From Takakia lepidozioides (Eukaryota; Streptophyta; Takakiopsida; Takakiales; Takakiaceae): 60,000 nucleotides of DNA. The stretch is from assembly GCA_030704615.1 (NCBI GenBank), contig CM060733.1:6946001-7006000 (forward strand), read 5' to 3'. Position numbers and translations under genes: made by a program. The notes beneath the pieces were generated by a model. It was not told the DNA's origin. It searched no databases and was given only the letters and a program-made list of their open reading frames with translations. Positions 39,172 to 49,793 of this stretch are shown here, one piece after another. Numbering within the stretch: the stretch's first letter is position 1; every line of letters starts with the position of its first letter.

Positions 39172-39905
39172 CATGGCACCTCGCGCCAAAGAATGGAAAC
39201 GAAGAACTGAAAATGAGAAGTGGATAAGGAGACAGAAAGCGGCTACAGAAAATGAGGTAAATGCAAGGCGGAATGCTTTGAAGCGCATTGACGAGAAACT
39301 TGACATTAAGTTTGAGAGGGAGAGAGAGAGAATTGGGAAACCAGGTGACATGAGGGCATATATATAAGCTTGTCCTTTGGTCATGGCTATGCGTGCGGGT
39401 TTTGTGAATTGTTTGAAGGGAGTTCGTACCAAACATCATCATATGTTGGTGTCTCTCCTCAATATGCATGACCATTGGTTGACCACATTGATTCGTACGG
39501 GCTTCGCCCACTACCAACAGTCTCTTGCAAACGTGGAGGAACAAGAGTCATTGAATGCCACCATCGACATCTTCAGCGGTATGTAAACTATTTTTGAGCT
39601 CATCATCAATTCATGTGTTGGTGTTGATTGATCGTTTATTTAGGCTCATCATTTGTTTGTTAGTTATATCTTGATTTTTTCTGTCTACAGAGGACGGTTG
39701 AGAGGACGGCTTGGATGATCGAGCAGGTACGTTTGGGCTTCTCCTCGAAGCCAACGATTACTTGTATGCGAAGCTTTTGTGGGAAAACAAAGAAGAGTGG
39801 ATGAAAGAAATGAGAGGACTAAAAGTAGGAAAATGGACTTTGATGCACCCTCGCAAAGTACGTGAGACACAGGAGCGGGCTAGAAAGAGAGTGCATGAGG
39901 GATAA
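39172..39905 (+). pseudogene. Possible MULE passenger gene, charged protein of unknown function
   Basis: The plus-strand frame starts MAPRAKEWKRRTENEKW and is rich in Lys, Arg and Glu (residues 1-63, helical and basic). It meets an in-frame stop at about 39365 and continues in the same frame (MAMRAGFVNCLKGV, then LNMHDHWLTTLIRTGFAHYQ) to a donor at 39579. A second exon from about 39702 (EDGLDDRAGTFGLLLEAND) runs to a stop near 39905, beyond which the same frame stays open to about 40050 as a Gly/Arg/Lys-rich tail. Some autonomous MULEs carry a second gene of this kind, but I do not recognise the family. The stop could instead lie in an unrecognised intron. Confidence 0.4.
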
Positions 39906-40099
39906 GGAACAGAAGAGGTAGAATGGGAGATTGTCTCGGAGGAGAGAAATACAAGAGGAGATAAAGGAGAAAAGAGAGGAAAGAGAGGAAGGGGAGGAAA
40001 GCGAGCAAGGGGAGGAAGTTCAAGAGGAAAGGGTTCCAAGAAAGTTTAGATGATGAGACATTTCTTTGTGAACAGACGATTGTGCGAACTCGAAACACT

Positions 40100-40898
40100 T
40101 GCATGAATATATGAATTCATGTTGCAATGCTAGTATATTGTATGTCACGTGATACTCAAATCAATTCCACATATGTTTGAATGTATAATGTAATATATTT
40201 AGGTCTTATGTGGTTGTACATAAGTATAACTACATATGTATAATAATATGATTACACATTCTGCCATACACATAAGAAAAAATGTATATAACTTAGTTTG
40301 GAAGTGTTATATAAGTTAGTTAATATTGTCTGAAGATTCCATGGTTTGGATCATATTTATAAAAGTGTATGGCTCTTCTTCATATTCATTGACACTTACA
40401 CTTGCTATGTTTACACATCCCACCATACACATAAGAGAAAATGTATATAAATTTGTTTGGAAGTGTTGTATAAGTTAGTCAATATTGTCTCAAGATTCTA
40501 TGGTTTGGGACATATTCATAAAAGTATATGGTTCCTCTTCATGTTCATTGACACTCATACTTGCACTCATCTTCAGATTATGGATTATGTAGCTTGGATA
40601 TGACACTTTCATAGACCCATACATACATCTTCCATCCATAATGTATCGCATTTTTAGAGATATATGGCCCACATGATCAACTATTGAGCTATATATATAT
40701 ATATATATATTGAATAAGGAGAAAGAAGATGTACAAACAAAAATGTGCAAGGCTAAACGTTAATCATATGTATATGGTCATTTCTTGCGAGTTGTTAATA
40801 GTGAATATCAACATACAATGAAGTGCAAAAAATAATGTCACTTCAAATATGTGATCACGTAACATTTGCCAAAACATTAAATGAAAGTGTAGTCATGT
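40100..40898. other. AT-rich MULE interior
   Basis: Very AT-rich, with an (AT)n run at about 40692-40711 and diverged direct duplicates (about 40260-40380 and 40430-40550 share ACATAAG.GAAAATGTATATA and CATGTTCATTGACACT-like pieces). No gene is seen. Confidence 0.5.
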
Positions 40899-42416
40899 TT
40901 ATCTCACCGGCAAAGTAAGGTCACAATTTCGACATGATACGGTTACATCGCCCTTTTCAACTCGTGTATTTGTGAAACACACGGTACATCTCACTTTGGG
41001 AATTTTTGGAAAAATCACTCGTTTTTGCGTTGACCGTGATATTATCATATGCGATGGTCGTTTAGCTTCCGGACGAGCTTGATCAACTACATCATTTTGA
41101 ATTGCAGCGCGCTTCTTGGAATTGTCATGGCCCATTCGTGTCATCCTCACATTTTCTTGTATAGCATATATAGAACCTTTGGAAGGGAGCGATATTGTAG
41201 AAGGTCAATCTAAAGTGAAAGGTTTGGTAAAGGATGCAGTACACAATTTTATCACCTCCATTTTACATTTCAATTCTTCATCACAATAATCCTCAATTCG
41301 ACTTCGTAGGTTGGCAAGCTCCAACTCCAAATCATCAATGAGTTGAAGGACTTTGGGTGCAATATGACATTCACTTGTTGTCTCCATATTAGGCATTTCT
41401 TCGTTCACGTGACATTGGTACGTCTCATCATCCGCCATGGCCTCATTCGTCAATTCGGAAGTTGGAAAACATTCATTTGTGTCGGAATTCGATAAATATG
41501 TCTTTGCTATCAATTGAACTCCAATGATATATTTACATGAATTGTACATAGACGGACAATCACAATAGTGAGAACTCAAGGACACGTTGTACCAATGGTT
41601 TGATGAATTTTCACTTGTCACTTGAAATAATAATAGAGCTTGATCTATCACTTTGATGACTCCATTTGGATTTGAGTTGTATGAGTCGAATAACCGTTGA
41701 CCGCCCGCCAGTCGACGACGATGAAATTTGTCATTTGCCCTTCTTGCAAATCTTCCGGAATCATCTACAATCCACGATATGCAAACATTTAGATGAAAAA
41801 TGGTGAAATGCAAAAAAAAAACAACACTAGTAAATTGAACAACACTTAAACATATTGCCATATATTTCGGATCATTCTTATCCATGGCTTGACATTGCTT
41901 GAAATAAGCTCTCAATGTTGGTCCACCTATGCGTGTGCCATCAGCGGCACTCCCAATGATTGCCACAATGAGGTCTCAAATGGATCGATTGACTTTGCCT
42001 CCAAATAACGTATATTTTATCTATTCCCAATGGCGTTCCACATTATTGGTCGTGTCCATCCTTCCATACGCAAATAGTCTTCCAAATGTTGGCCACATCT
42101 TTCTCCAAACAAGTCATTCATTAGCCCAACCGGTTTGTATGTATTCTTTCACCCCTTGCAAATGCTTGAAATCATTGTAAAACTTCTCCAAGTTCGCATC
42201 AAACATAGCCTCATTGGCACAAAACATTAGTTCGTGCAAACGACGCCACAACGTCGTCCTTCCTTCGAGGGAAACACGAGGTAATAGGTTTTCACTCCAT
42301 GCTTTCATGACATGAAAACGGCGTAAGAGTACTCTCCCCGCAACTTGTTCTTTGCCAATAATCCCATCTTTCCAACAGTATGGATCAGCCCCCACAACCG
42401 CATTAATGGAATTGAC
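40899..42416 (-). pseudogene. MULE transposase, C-terminal part (after the retrotransposon)
   Basis: This continues the transposase cut at 42416. The first residues (NSINAVVGADPYCW) complete the catalytic segment begun at 53851. The helical region follows, with NNVERHWE and then GGKVNRSID near 42000-42060; stops lie near 42110 and 42020. Then comes SAADGTRIGGPTLRAYFKQC, an intron-like gap near 41760-41860, and a SWIM-type zinc-finger region (SSHYCDCPSMYNSCKY). The final ligand there is Tyr instead of His. A terminal exon at 40899-41150 has a CTVC...CRNC zinc ribbon and a Lys/Arg-rich stretch. Confidence 0.75.
42413..42416. repeat. 4-bp target duplication (TGAC), left copy
   Basis: TGAC precedes the retrotransposon and recurs at 53847-53850 after it. 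Removing the element plus one copy restores a continuous transposase frame on the minus strand (…KCKTNV joined to NSINAVV…), confirming the site. Confidence 0.8.
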
Positions 42417-42742
42417 TGTCAAGTTATTTTACCACTAGTGTGAAACTAGCTAGGAAATAGCTAGCTTTTACATATTGACATTTGGGATTGGCCCAAGTGT
42501 CAATCCAGGGGTCAAAGCAGATTTAGGCCCTGGAGTGGTTATCTTCACGGCAAGCGCGGGAGGCTCATCTTTCTCGAGTTGAGCCTCACCGCGCCTAGCT
42601 ATGGCGCCGTAGTGTGGATTCCCCATGGCGTGGGGTGCACTTGGCTTGACTTGTATTTGAGTGATGAGGTTATATATGCATGAGTTTATGCTTCAGCTTT
42701 GTGAGCTCGCATGAGCTTGTGCTTGTATTCTTCTTCTTTATC
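42417..42742 (+). repeat. 5' LTR block B (LTR without its A part)
   Basis: Matches 53329-53655 almost base for base up to TTCTTTATC, then diverges. It contains a TATA-like TATATATG at about 42671, the likely element promoter. The A block expected before it is absent; transposase sequence directly precedes it. Confidence 0.85.
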
Positions 42743-42758
42743 ACTCGAGAAAGATGAG

Positions 42759-42785
42759 CTCGTATCTATGAGTGCTAGATACGAG
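42759..42785. repeat. 9-bp stem hairpin just inside the 5' LTR
   Basis: CTCGTATCT (42759-42767) and AGATACGAG (42777-42785) are exact inverted copies around a 9-base loop, 16 bases after the LTR block ends. No initiator-Met primer-binding site (TGGTATCAGAGC type) is visible here, so the hairpin might matter for priming or RNA packaging. That role is inference. Confidence 0.6.
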
Positions 42786-43156
42786 TTAGTTGTAGCACTT
42801 GTGGTTTTTGCTTGAGAATGAGAAAAACCAAGTTGTTATGCAAGGAGCACCGTGGAGCTCTTGGTTGTTAGAAGCGGAGGCGATGTGGGTTACGAGGTGG
42901 TAAACCTTGGCATTCGATCTTCAGCTTCAGAGATGAAAGCACCATACTGTAGGGCTGGAACAGGAGCTAAGAGGTGCGGCAAGGCCATGGAATGTGCACC
43001 TAGGGTTTCAGAGCTTGGAAGAAGAGCTCTTGCACCACAAGAGAAGTGTCTTGTGGCTGGAAATGTAAGCCTTAGGGTTTCAGGAGCTTGGCAAGGGCTG
43101 TGGAGTGCTTAGTCTTGTCTTAGAGAGCATCAAGGAGCCAAGGAGCCAAGATAGGG

Positions 43157-43553
43157 GGCTGATATCTCTTGTGTGAAGAGGTTGCATGTGTGGAGCATGT
43201 ATTCAGCTCATTGAAGCTTCCATCTTCAAGCTTGGAGGGCAAGCAAGGAAGAGGGAAGGGCTGACTTCCCTTATGTGAGGGCAATGTATGTGTGGAGCAT
43301 GCTATCAGCCTGGTGAAGGCTTGCACTTTTAGGTGTGGGAGTGCAAGAAAGGAAGGAAGGGGCTGGTTTCCCTGTAGGGCATGTAGAGCATGCTTTCAGC
43401 CTGCTGAAGCTTGTATTATCAGGTTTGTGGGTGTAAGAAATGAAGCAAAGGAGCTGATTCTCTTATGGTGAGAGTGGGGCATGTGTGGAGCATGCCTTCA
43501 GCCCATTGAGGCTCTTGTTTTCAAGCCTTAGAGAGCTAGAACGGAAGGTCTAG
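43157..43553. repeat. Diverged tandem repeat, about four units of roughly 100 bp
   Basis: Units begin near 43157, 43258, 43359 and 43450, with a partial unit from 43553. Shared landmarks are GGGCTGATTTCC-like starts, GTGTGGAGCATG, TTCAGCC and a purine-rich AAGAAAGGAAGGAA end. Pairwise identity looks moderate. Confidence 0.65.
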
Positions 43554-43995
43554 GGCTGGTTTCCACTTGGAGTGAAAGAACAGCACTTGTAGGGCCTATG
43601 TGAGTTGGGGTTTCAACTTCAAGCTTGAAGGGAGCGCAACTCTGGAAGCAACAGGTGTAGAGGGCTGGAATAGGCTCTAAGACAGATGCTATGGCCAATG
43701 AGAGTGCTTGAATGAGTGCTCACAAGGGCTGGGAACCAGCAGGGCTTGGTTGTTTGCCATTGAGTTTAGTGGCGTGTTTGGGGAGGCTAAGTGAGAAAGA
43801 AGGCTTGGTTTGTGGCAACCACCTCATGGCTTAGGGCTACTATGGTGGTGTGTGGGAGCCGAAAGAGCAAGGATACCTTGCTGATTTCCTCACAGCCACC
43901 ATAGCTCGGTGGAAAGAAGCCTAGAGTCCAAGAGACACAAACCCTAGCTTGGCGTGGCTAAACCCCTTGGAGAAATGGCTAAACTGCCAGAGCGG

Positions 43996-44880
43996 CCATG
44001 TGTGGGGCTGTGACAGGCTGTGGCAAGCTGTGACGGGCTGTGGCAAGCTGTGACAGGCTGTGATGGGCTGTGTCAGGCTGTGACAGGCTGTGCCCAGTGG
44101 CCTTTGGGGCTGTGACGGGCTGTGCAGGGCTGTGACAGGCTGTGCCCTGAGGCCTGTGGGGCTGTGACGGGCTGTGACAGGCTGTGCCCAGTGGCCTGTG
44201 GGGCTGTGACGGGCTGTGACAGGCTGTGATGGGCTGTGATGGGCTGTGACAGGCTGTGCCCTGTGCCCTGTGGGGCTGTGACGGGCTGTGTCAGGCTGTG
44301 ACAGGCTGTGCCCAGTGGCCTTTGGGGCTGTGACGGGCTGTGACAGGCTGTGCCTGAGGCCTTTGGGCTGTGACGGGCTGTGAGGGGCTGTGACAGGCTG
44401 TGCCCTGTGCCCTATGGGGCTGTGACGGGCTGTGTCAGGCTGTGGCGAGCTGTGACGGGCTGTGCGGGGCTGTGACGGGCTGTGACAGGCTGTGCCCTGA
44501 GGCCTGTGGGGCTGTGACGGGCTGTGACAGGCTGTGCCCATGGCCTTTGGGGCTGTGACGGGCTGTGACAGGCTGTGCCCAGTGGCCTGTGGGGCTGTGA
44601 CGGGCTGTGACAGGCTGTGGCAAGCTGTGACAGGCTGTGATGGGCTGTGATGGGCTGTGACAGGCTGTGCCCTGTGCCCTGTGGGGCTGTGACGGGCTGT
44701 GTCAGGCTGTGACAGGCTGTGCCCAGTGGCCTTTGGGGCTGTGACGGGCTGTGAGGGGCTGTGACAGGCTGCGCCCTGAGGCCTATGGGGCTGTGACGGG
44801 CTGTGACAGGCTGTGGCGAGCTGTGACAGGTTGTGCCCATGGCCTTTGGGGCTGTGACGGGCTGTGACCAGTGAGCTGTG
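43996..44880. repeat. GGCTGTGACR minisatellite
   Basis: A nearly continuous 10-base unit GGCTGTGAC(A/G), organised into a higher-order unit of about 43 bases that adds GCCCAGTGGCC or GCCCTGAGGCC. It has roughly 20 higher-order units. The minus strand is open through the array (350 codons, HSPSQPVTAP-like repeats), a by-product of the repeat rather than evidence of a gene. Confidence 0.9.
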
Positions 44881-45597
44881 TGGGCCTGTGCTGGTCTGTG
44901 GTGGCCCGTGTTGACCTGTGGACGGCCTGTGCTGACTCGTGGAGGCACTGGTGGACTGCCTAAGGACTGGCATGTGGTCTGGAAGGCCGAATTTTGAAGC
45001 TCGTGGAGGGCGGTTTGAGGAGTATCTTCATGATATTCCCATGGTCATGCAAGTGAGGGAAGAGAGGAGAGGCAGAGTGTTGGGATGAGGGCATGCTGGG
45101 GTTAGGCATTGCTTTAGCTTCTCTTCCTCGTAGTTTCCACCCTCTTAGGCCAAGACCTTTCCGTAGGTGGAGGCAAGAGTCAGTCCGGGTTTGGGCTGGG
45201 GTGTCCTTGCAGGAGCAACACCGTGGAGTTGTTTTTGGTGTGGGGGAGTTGTCGTTCTGATTTCTTGTGTTTGGATCCCCTCCATACCTGCATGCTTGAC
45301 TGTGCGCCATGCTAGTTTGTGTGGGCTTGTTTTTATAGGTGATTGGTCCGGATTTGATCACCGGCCAGTCCTAGAGCATGCTGTCGATGGTGAGGCTGGG
45401 GTGATGACCAGCCAGACATCATGTTTTTCTCCTGTGGTGAGGTTGGAGGTGATGACCAGCCAACCATAGGAGTGCTTGCGGTGGATGCAGGTACAGGTGT
45501 AGGCTATGTTAGGAACTTAGTATTCCAAACCATAAGCCGCAACAGGTTCTCTACCCGGTTACCTTGTGGAGGGGGTTAGGGACATGTTCATGACCGG

Positions 45598-47108
45598 TTG
45601 AGTGTCAACACGGAGGTGCCACTAGTTGCTGGGGACAGTGCCGGTTCGAGCACTAGCGATACTAGTGGGTACACGAGACGAGGTGTGCGGTTTAGGCCAC
45701 CTTCACCTCCTGTGTCTTCTACGGAAGGTTCTGATTCGGATTGTGAATCAGGAGGACTCATACCGGCGGTGCAAGTTGTTTCTTTGCCATTGTTGTGGGA
45801 CACAATGGAGGAGATGTATGGAGCTACCAAGGGGCCACGAAGGTACTCTGGGGCGGTGGGCACCATTGAGTTGGATGATTTTATCCAAGAGTTTGATAGT
45901 TGGTGTGATTTGCAGCAAATGCGCAATCCACAACTATTTACGCCTTTCATGGCATGGAAGGGGCTTTCAGCACCTTGAGGGGCCGCCTATGGATGATTAC
46001 CATGAGTTCAGGCGGGGGCATGAGGTTGAGATCGAGGAGTGGAGGATGTACTGGTCACCCGACTATGTCTCCATCACTAGGGGCACTAGAGCCACGAGGC
46101 AGTGGCTACACCTGCCGCTGCACCGCAGCTTCAGCAAGCAGCAGTGGGACTGGTGGTACAGTAGCTACGACGTCCACCCAAGCCACTACCGCACCAGCAC
46201 TAGCACCCGTGCCTGCCTTCAACCCTGTTGTGGAGTTCTTCGAAGAGTTGAGAGGGAACTACCAAGGGGTGAGGACAGAGAAGTTGCGGAGCTTGCAAGA
46301 GTTCCAACGGAAGCCGACCGAGAGCTTGAGGGAGGCTTTCACTCGCATGAGGCGCTTGATAAATGTAACCCAAGGGGTTACGGAAGCTCAGGCAGTCCAA
46401 TTCTGGTATGGGATATTGGACAAGGAGCTGAGGAGAAGGGTGCGGGATGCAACTCTCCTACAAGCGGCCCAACCCACCTTAGCAAATGTGTTTTTGCTGG
46501 CAGAGCGGATAGAGCTCAACATGGTGGAGGAACGAGTGGTCATGGTGGGATTTGCTAAGGAGACACCACGGGGTAGTGGTGCTCCTAGCCAACCACTACC
46601 TCAACGTGCTCAAGGCAACAAGGGGGCTCAGGTGAAGCTCAGGGAAGGGCAGAGAGGACCTCAGATGCAGGGGTCTCTCCCTTCATTTGCTGGCCAACAA
46701 CGGGCGGATGTGGTGTGCTGGACATGTGGAGGACCCCATGTCAAGAAGGATTGCCCAGAGGGAGGCAAAGGGTCGGCACATGCACAGCCTGCACAGTTGC
46801 AGTGTGGGCATTGTGGCAAGCACGGGCATGGAGAGGCCCTGTGTTATGGTTTGCATCCTGAGTTGCGCCCAGGCCAGTTCCAAGGGAACAATGGTGGCCG
46901 GGGGCGAGGTGGAGCAGCCCAGAGAGGACGAGGTGGCCAGCCACGAGGTGCAGGCCAAGGGCAAGCTCAACGTGGCCAAGGACGCGGAGGTCAGGGTGTT
47001 GACCAAGGCATGGCCAACCGGCTTCAGCAGCTAGAGCAGAGGCTCGCTGCCATGGCTACAGCTCAGGTGGTACCGGCTCTAAGGCCGGATGGTCCACCCT
47101 GCTCCTGA
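45598..47108 (+). pseudogene. Retrotransposon Gag (capsid/nucleocapsid)
   Basis: Structural protein that packages the element RNA. The N-terminal part runs in one frame from 45598 to about 45965 (LDDFIQEFDSWCDLQQMRNP). It then shifts frame (PPMDDYHEFRRGHEVEIEEW) and shifts again near 46200 to a frame ending at 47108. This last part has the Retrotrans_gag helices (VVEFFEELRGNY, LQEFQRKPTESLREAFTRMR). It also has two zinc knuckles, CWTCGGPHVKKDC (one residue short of the usual spacing) and a canonical CGHCGKHGHGEALC. A Gly/Arg/Gln-rich RNA-binding tail follows. Two frameshifts make this copy of Gag non-functional unless they are sequencing errors. Confidence 0.85.
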
Positions 47109-47119
47109 GGGAGGGAGAT

Positions 47120-48190
47120 ATGGGAGGCATGGGATTCATGTGTGGAGCAGCACTACCACTAGTGCAGGTGGAGTCTGCTGCAGCCGTGACTCGAGGAGCA
47201 GCACGAGTTCCTGAGCCACGAGGTGCAGAGGTGGAGTTGGATCCACAGCGTGGGGAGGCAAGCCGTCAGGCTAGGCTTCCTCAGTCATTCACATTGGCGG
47301 AGACAGTGTCGACGCCATCCATGGCACCTAGTTCTCGCCCGACTGTTACCGAGGCGGAGGTTACTATGCCATTGGGGAGAGCTACACGGGTAGCACCACT
47401 ACCTAGTGTTGCCAAGGCTACGGCAGCTAGTGTGCTGCTAGGAGCGGCCACATCTGTGTGCCAGGCTCCATTGTTCTCGGCTACCATGATTGCGACGCCG
47501 GGGGTAAGACCAGCTGAGGTGTTCAGGCTGGCAGCTACACTCTGTGAGAGTGGGGAGGTTACTTCATCTTCTGCGGAGATAGTGGGAGGTGTAGTGCCGG
47601 AGGGATCCTCGGATTTGAGGGTCAAGACTGCCACGGCGGCGCCATGGCAAGCTGCAGCTGCCAGGTTGATGGAGCTGCCAGCTAGGCCAGCCATTGAGCG
47701 CGCCATGGTGACACCTGGAGTTGTCATGTTAGACAACCAGGATGGCATTTTCTGTTTGAGTGGACCGGCAGGCAAGAGGTACCGGCCACTGCGAGTCTTG
47801 TTGGACTCGGGAGCTCAGCCACTGATGCTGGGCAGAGCTGCTATTGCAGGCTTGGGCCTCACGGAGGCGGATATGGAGCCTTGTCCTTTCCAGATACAGA
47901 CGTCTCTGGGAGGATCGGAGCAGGCTGGGGCATGACACGGCATGAGTTGGCTATCAGACTACGGCCGGATCACCCTACAGATGGCTCAGTGATGCGAGCC
48001 AAGGCCATTGTGACAGACGCAGTCTCATACGATGTCCTGGTTGGTGGGGCAGTGTTGTACCCCATGGGCTTCACCCTGGATTTTTGGGAGGAGTCAGCTT
48101 CCTATAGGCCTGCATGGCAGTCAGGGGAGGGCCGGCGTGTGCAGCCCTGTGACGTTCATAGGAGGAGTTGCGGTTGCCCAGCGAGGCAAG
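47120..48190 (+). pseudogene. Retrotransposon aspartic protease region
   Basis: Pepsin-fold protease that cuts the polyprotein. A long Ala/Thr/Val-rich linker precedes the active-site motif VLLDSGAQPLMLGR (DSG) near 47790-47830. The frame then shifts near 47900, and the second half of the fold continues in another frame (AIVTDAVSYDVLVGGAVLYP, then MGFTLDF). Viral-type proteases act as dimers of this length. The frameshift splits it here. Confidence 0.75.
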
Positions 48191-48489
48191 ATGCCGACAC
48201 TAGCAGCATTCACAGCGGCAGTGAGTTGGCCTAGAGAGTTGCTTGAGGGCAATGCTCATTCAGAGGATGTACCACCTCCGGGAGAGCAGGATGACATGTA
48301 TGGTATGGCGGAGTTGCCTACCATGGTTGCTCAGACTCCATTGTGGGGCACGAGCAAGGATTTGCAGCGGGATGCTGATCGACGGGTGCAACAAGCCTGG
48401 GTGGAGGCTTTTGTACCGTCAGGAGAGGAGGAGAGTGTGGGGATTGCACCAGGACCACCTCAATTGTCTCCATTGGACACCACACCTAT

Positions 48490-49689
48490 TTGTGTGGCAG
48501 TCCGGATGAAGGCATTTGTCTTCTGGACTTGTTGGCGGGATCAGCACCGGATTGGCTGCTGTGTTACAGGCAGGTGTACGAGTTCGGCGTTACCTGTATG
48601 TGGAGAGGGATGAGACTGCACGACGCGTTTCACTTCGCCATGTTGCTCAGTTGGTGCAGCGGTACCCTGAGTTGTTGTCGGTGTCTGCAATTCGTGGATA
48701 TCAGCAGGCCTTGCCAGCAGACATTTCGTTGCTGGGGGCGCAGGATTTGGAGCGGGTTGGCTCCATTGATCTGGTAGTGGCAGGTTGGCCCTGCCAAGGG
48801 CATTCATCAGCCGGGCATGGCAATGGATTGCGAGACTCGAGGTCGGGTCTGTTTTGGGAGATGGTGCGGGTTTTGCGCCACTTGCAGCTTCATCAAGCTG
48901 TATCCAGCATACATCTTGGAGAATGTGCCACTGATGGGCGATTCTCGGGCCAGGGTGATGGCCAGTGTGCATCAAGTCCGGTCGTGGCTTGGGTCAGCAG
49001 TGTTGCTAGATGCAGCTACAGTGGGGTCACGGGCTCATCGTCCACGGCTATGGTGGACTAACATGATGCCACCCGCACTGCTCAAGCGTGCATTTGATGG
49101 GGTGCAGCGGCCAGCACATCTCACAGTGGATAACATTCTGGACACAGGGAGGCAGTCTCAACGTGTGAGACACGATGACCGTTCGCCTTTGGCAGTGGTC
49201 AACAAGGTGGGTCAACCACGAGCAGCATTACCTACACTGCTCAGCTTCCCAGGATCGCATGCTTTCCGGGATAGTGGACCTGGCCTCCTGTGGGATGCTC
49301 AGTTGCAGCAGTTAGTGGAGCCTAATGCTGACGAGCGTGAGCGGGCAATGGGTTTTACCACTGGTACCACGGCGGTGTCGTCTCTTTCTGAGGCATCACG
49401 TCGTCAAGTGTTGGGGCAAGCAATGGATCTCAATTGCTTGACCTGGATTATCAGCTTGGCTCTAGCTGAGCAACGCAGAGTGCGGAATACACTTCCCTCA
49501 ATGGTCTCTCTGCCTACCGAGACGGTACAGGCAGTGAGTGGGGGCGAGCATATGAGGACCACGGGGTGCATGCATCCATGGCACACGTGGGAGGTGCTCG
49601 AGGTTCAGAGGGAGTTGGCAGCCAAGGCGGCTGTGTGGATGAGGTTGGGGATTCTTCTCGAGTTGAGGAGGTCCTCAAGGATGAGATGA
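48490..49689 (+). pseudogene. Cytosine-C5 DNA methyltransferase domain inside the retrotransposon
   Basis: Would transfer a methyl group from S-adenosylmethionine to cytosine C5. The motifs appear in canonical, unpermuted order. Motif I (SAM binding) spans 48508-48560: GICLLDL in one frame and GGISTGLAAVLQAG in the next, so a frameshift lies inside it. Motif IV has the catalytic Cys in AGWPCQGHSSAG (48780-48815), followed by RSGLFWEMVRVLRHLQ. After another shift near 48880-48900 comes motif VI (YILENVP) and motif VIII (AHRPRLWWTN). Motif X is GQAMDLNCLTWIISLAL (about 49408-49458). The LFWExxRxL helix resembles Dnmt3-type enzymes, but PCQ is Dnmt1/bacterial-like, and the order excludes a DRM. 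It lies between protease and RT with no stop-flanked gene border, so it is a polyprotein domain. Two frameshifts disable this copy. Confidence 0.85.
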
Positions 49690-49793
49690 TGGGGCAGGAT
49701 GATGCCTTGTCATTGACTGAGCAGGTAGGGAGTACTGCTCAAGAGGTTGCAGCATAGCAACCACGGGACGCGTCCTCTACCTCTAAGCCCACT

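Larger units (their letters stand above)
42743..45597 (+). other. Long 5' leader of the retrotransposon
   Basis: 2.85 kb without a convincing plus-strand gene, between LTR and gag. It carries two tandem repeat arrays, listed separately. Short frames such as 42852-43112 show no known domain. Confidence 0.6.

Noticed and set aside
43996-44880. CRISPR-like array
   Set aside because: Units are contiguous with no unique spacers, in a eukaryotic retrotransposon leader.
43921-44973. Antisense 350-codon Ser/Pro/His-rich ORF
   Set aside because: It is produced by the 10-base minisatellite, where a repeat lacking stops stays open. Low complexity, no flanking gene signals.
48490-49689. Methyltransferase as a DRM-type (rearranged) enzyme
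   Set aside because: DRM enzymes have motifs VI-X before I-IV. Here the order is canonical I, IV, VI, VIII, X.
48490-49689. Methyltransferase as an independent host gene trapped by assembly
   Set aside because: It lies between gag/protease and RT on the same strand with no untranslated gap, introns or separate flanks.
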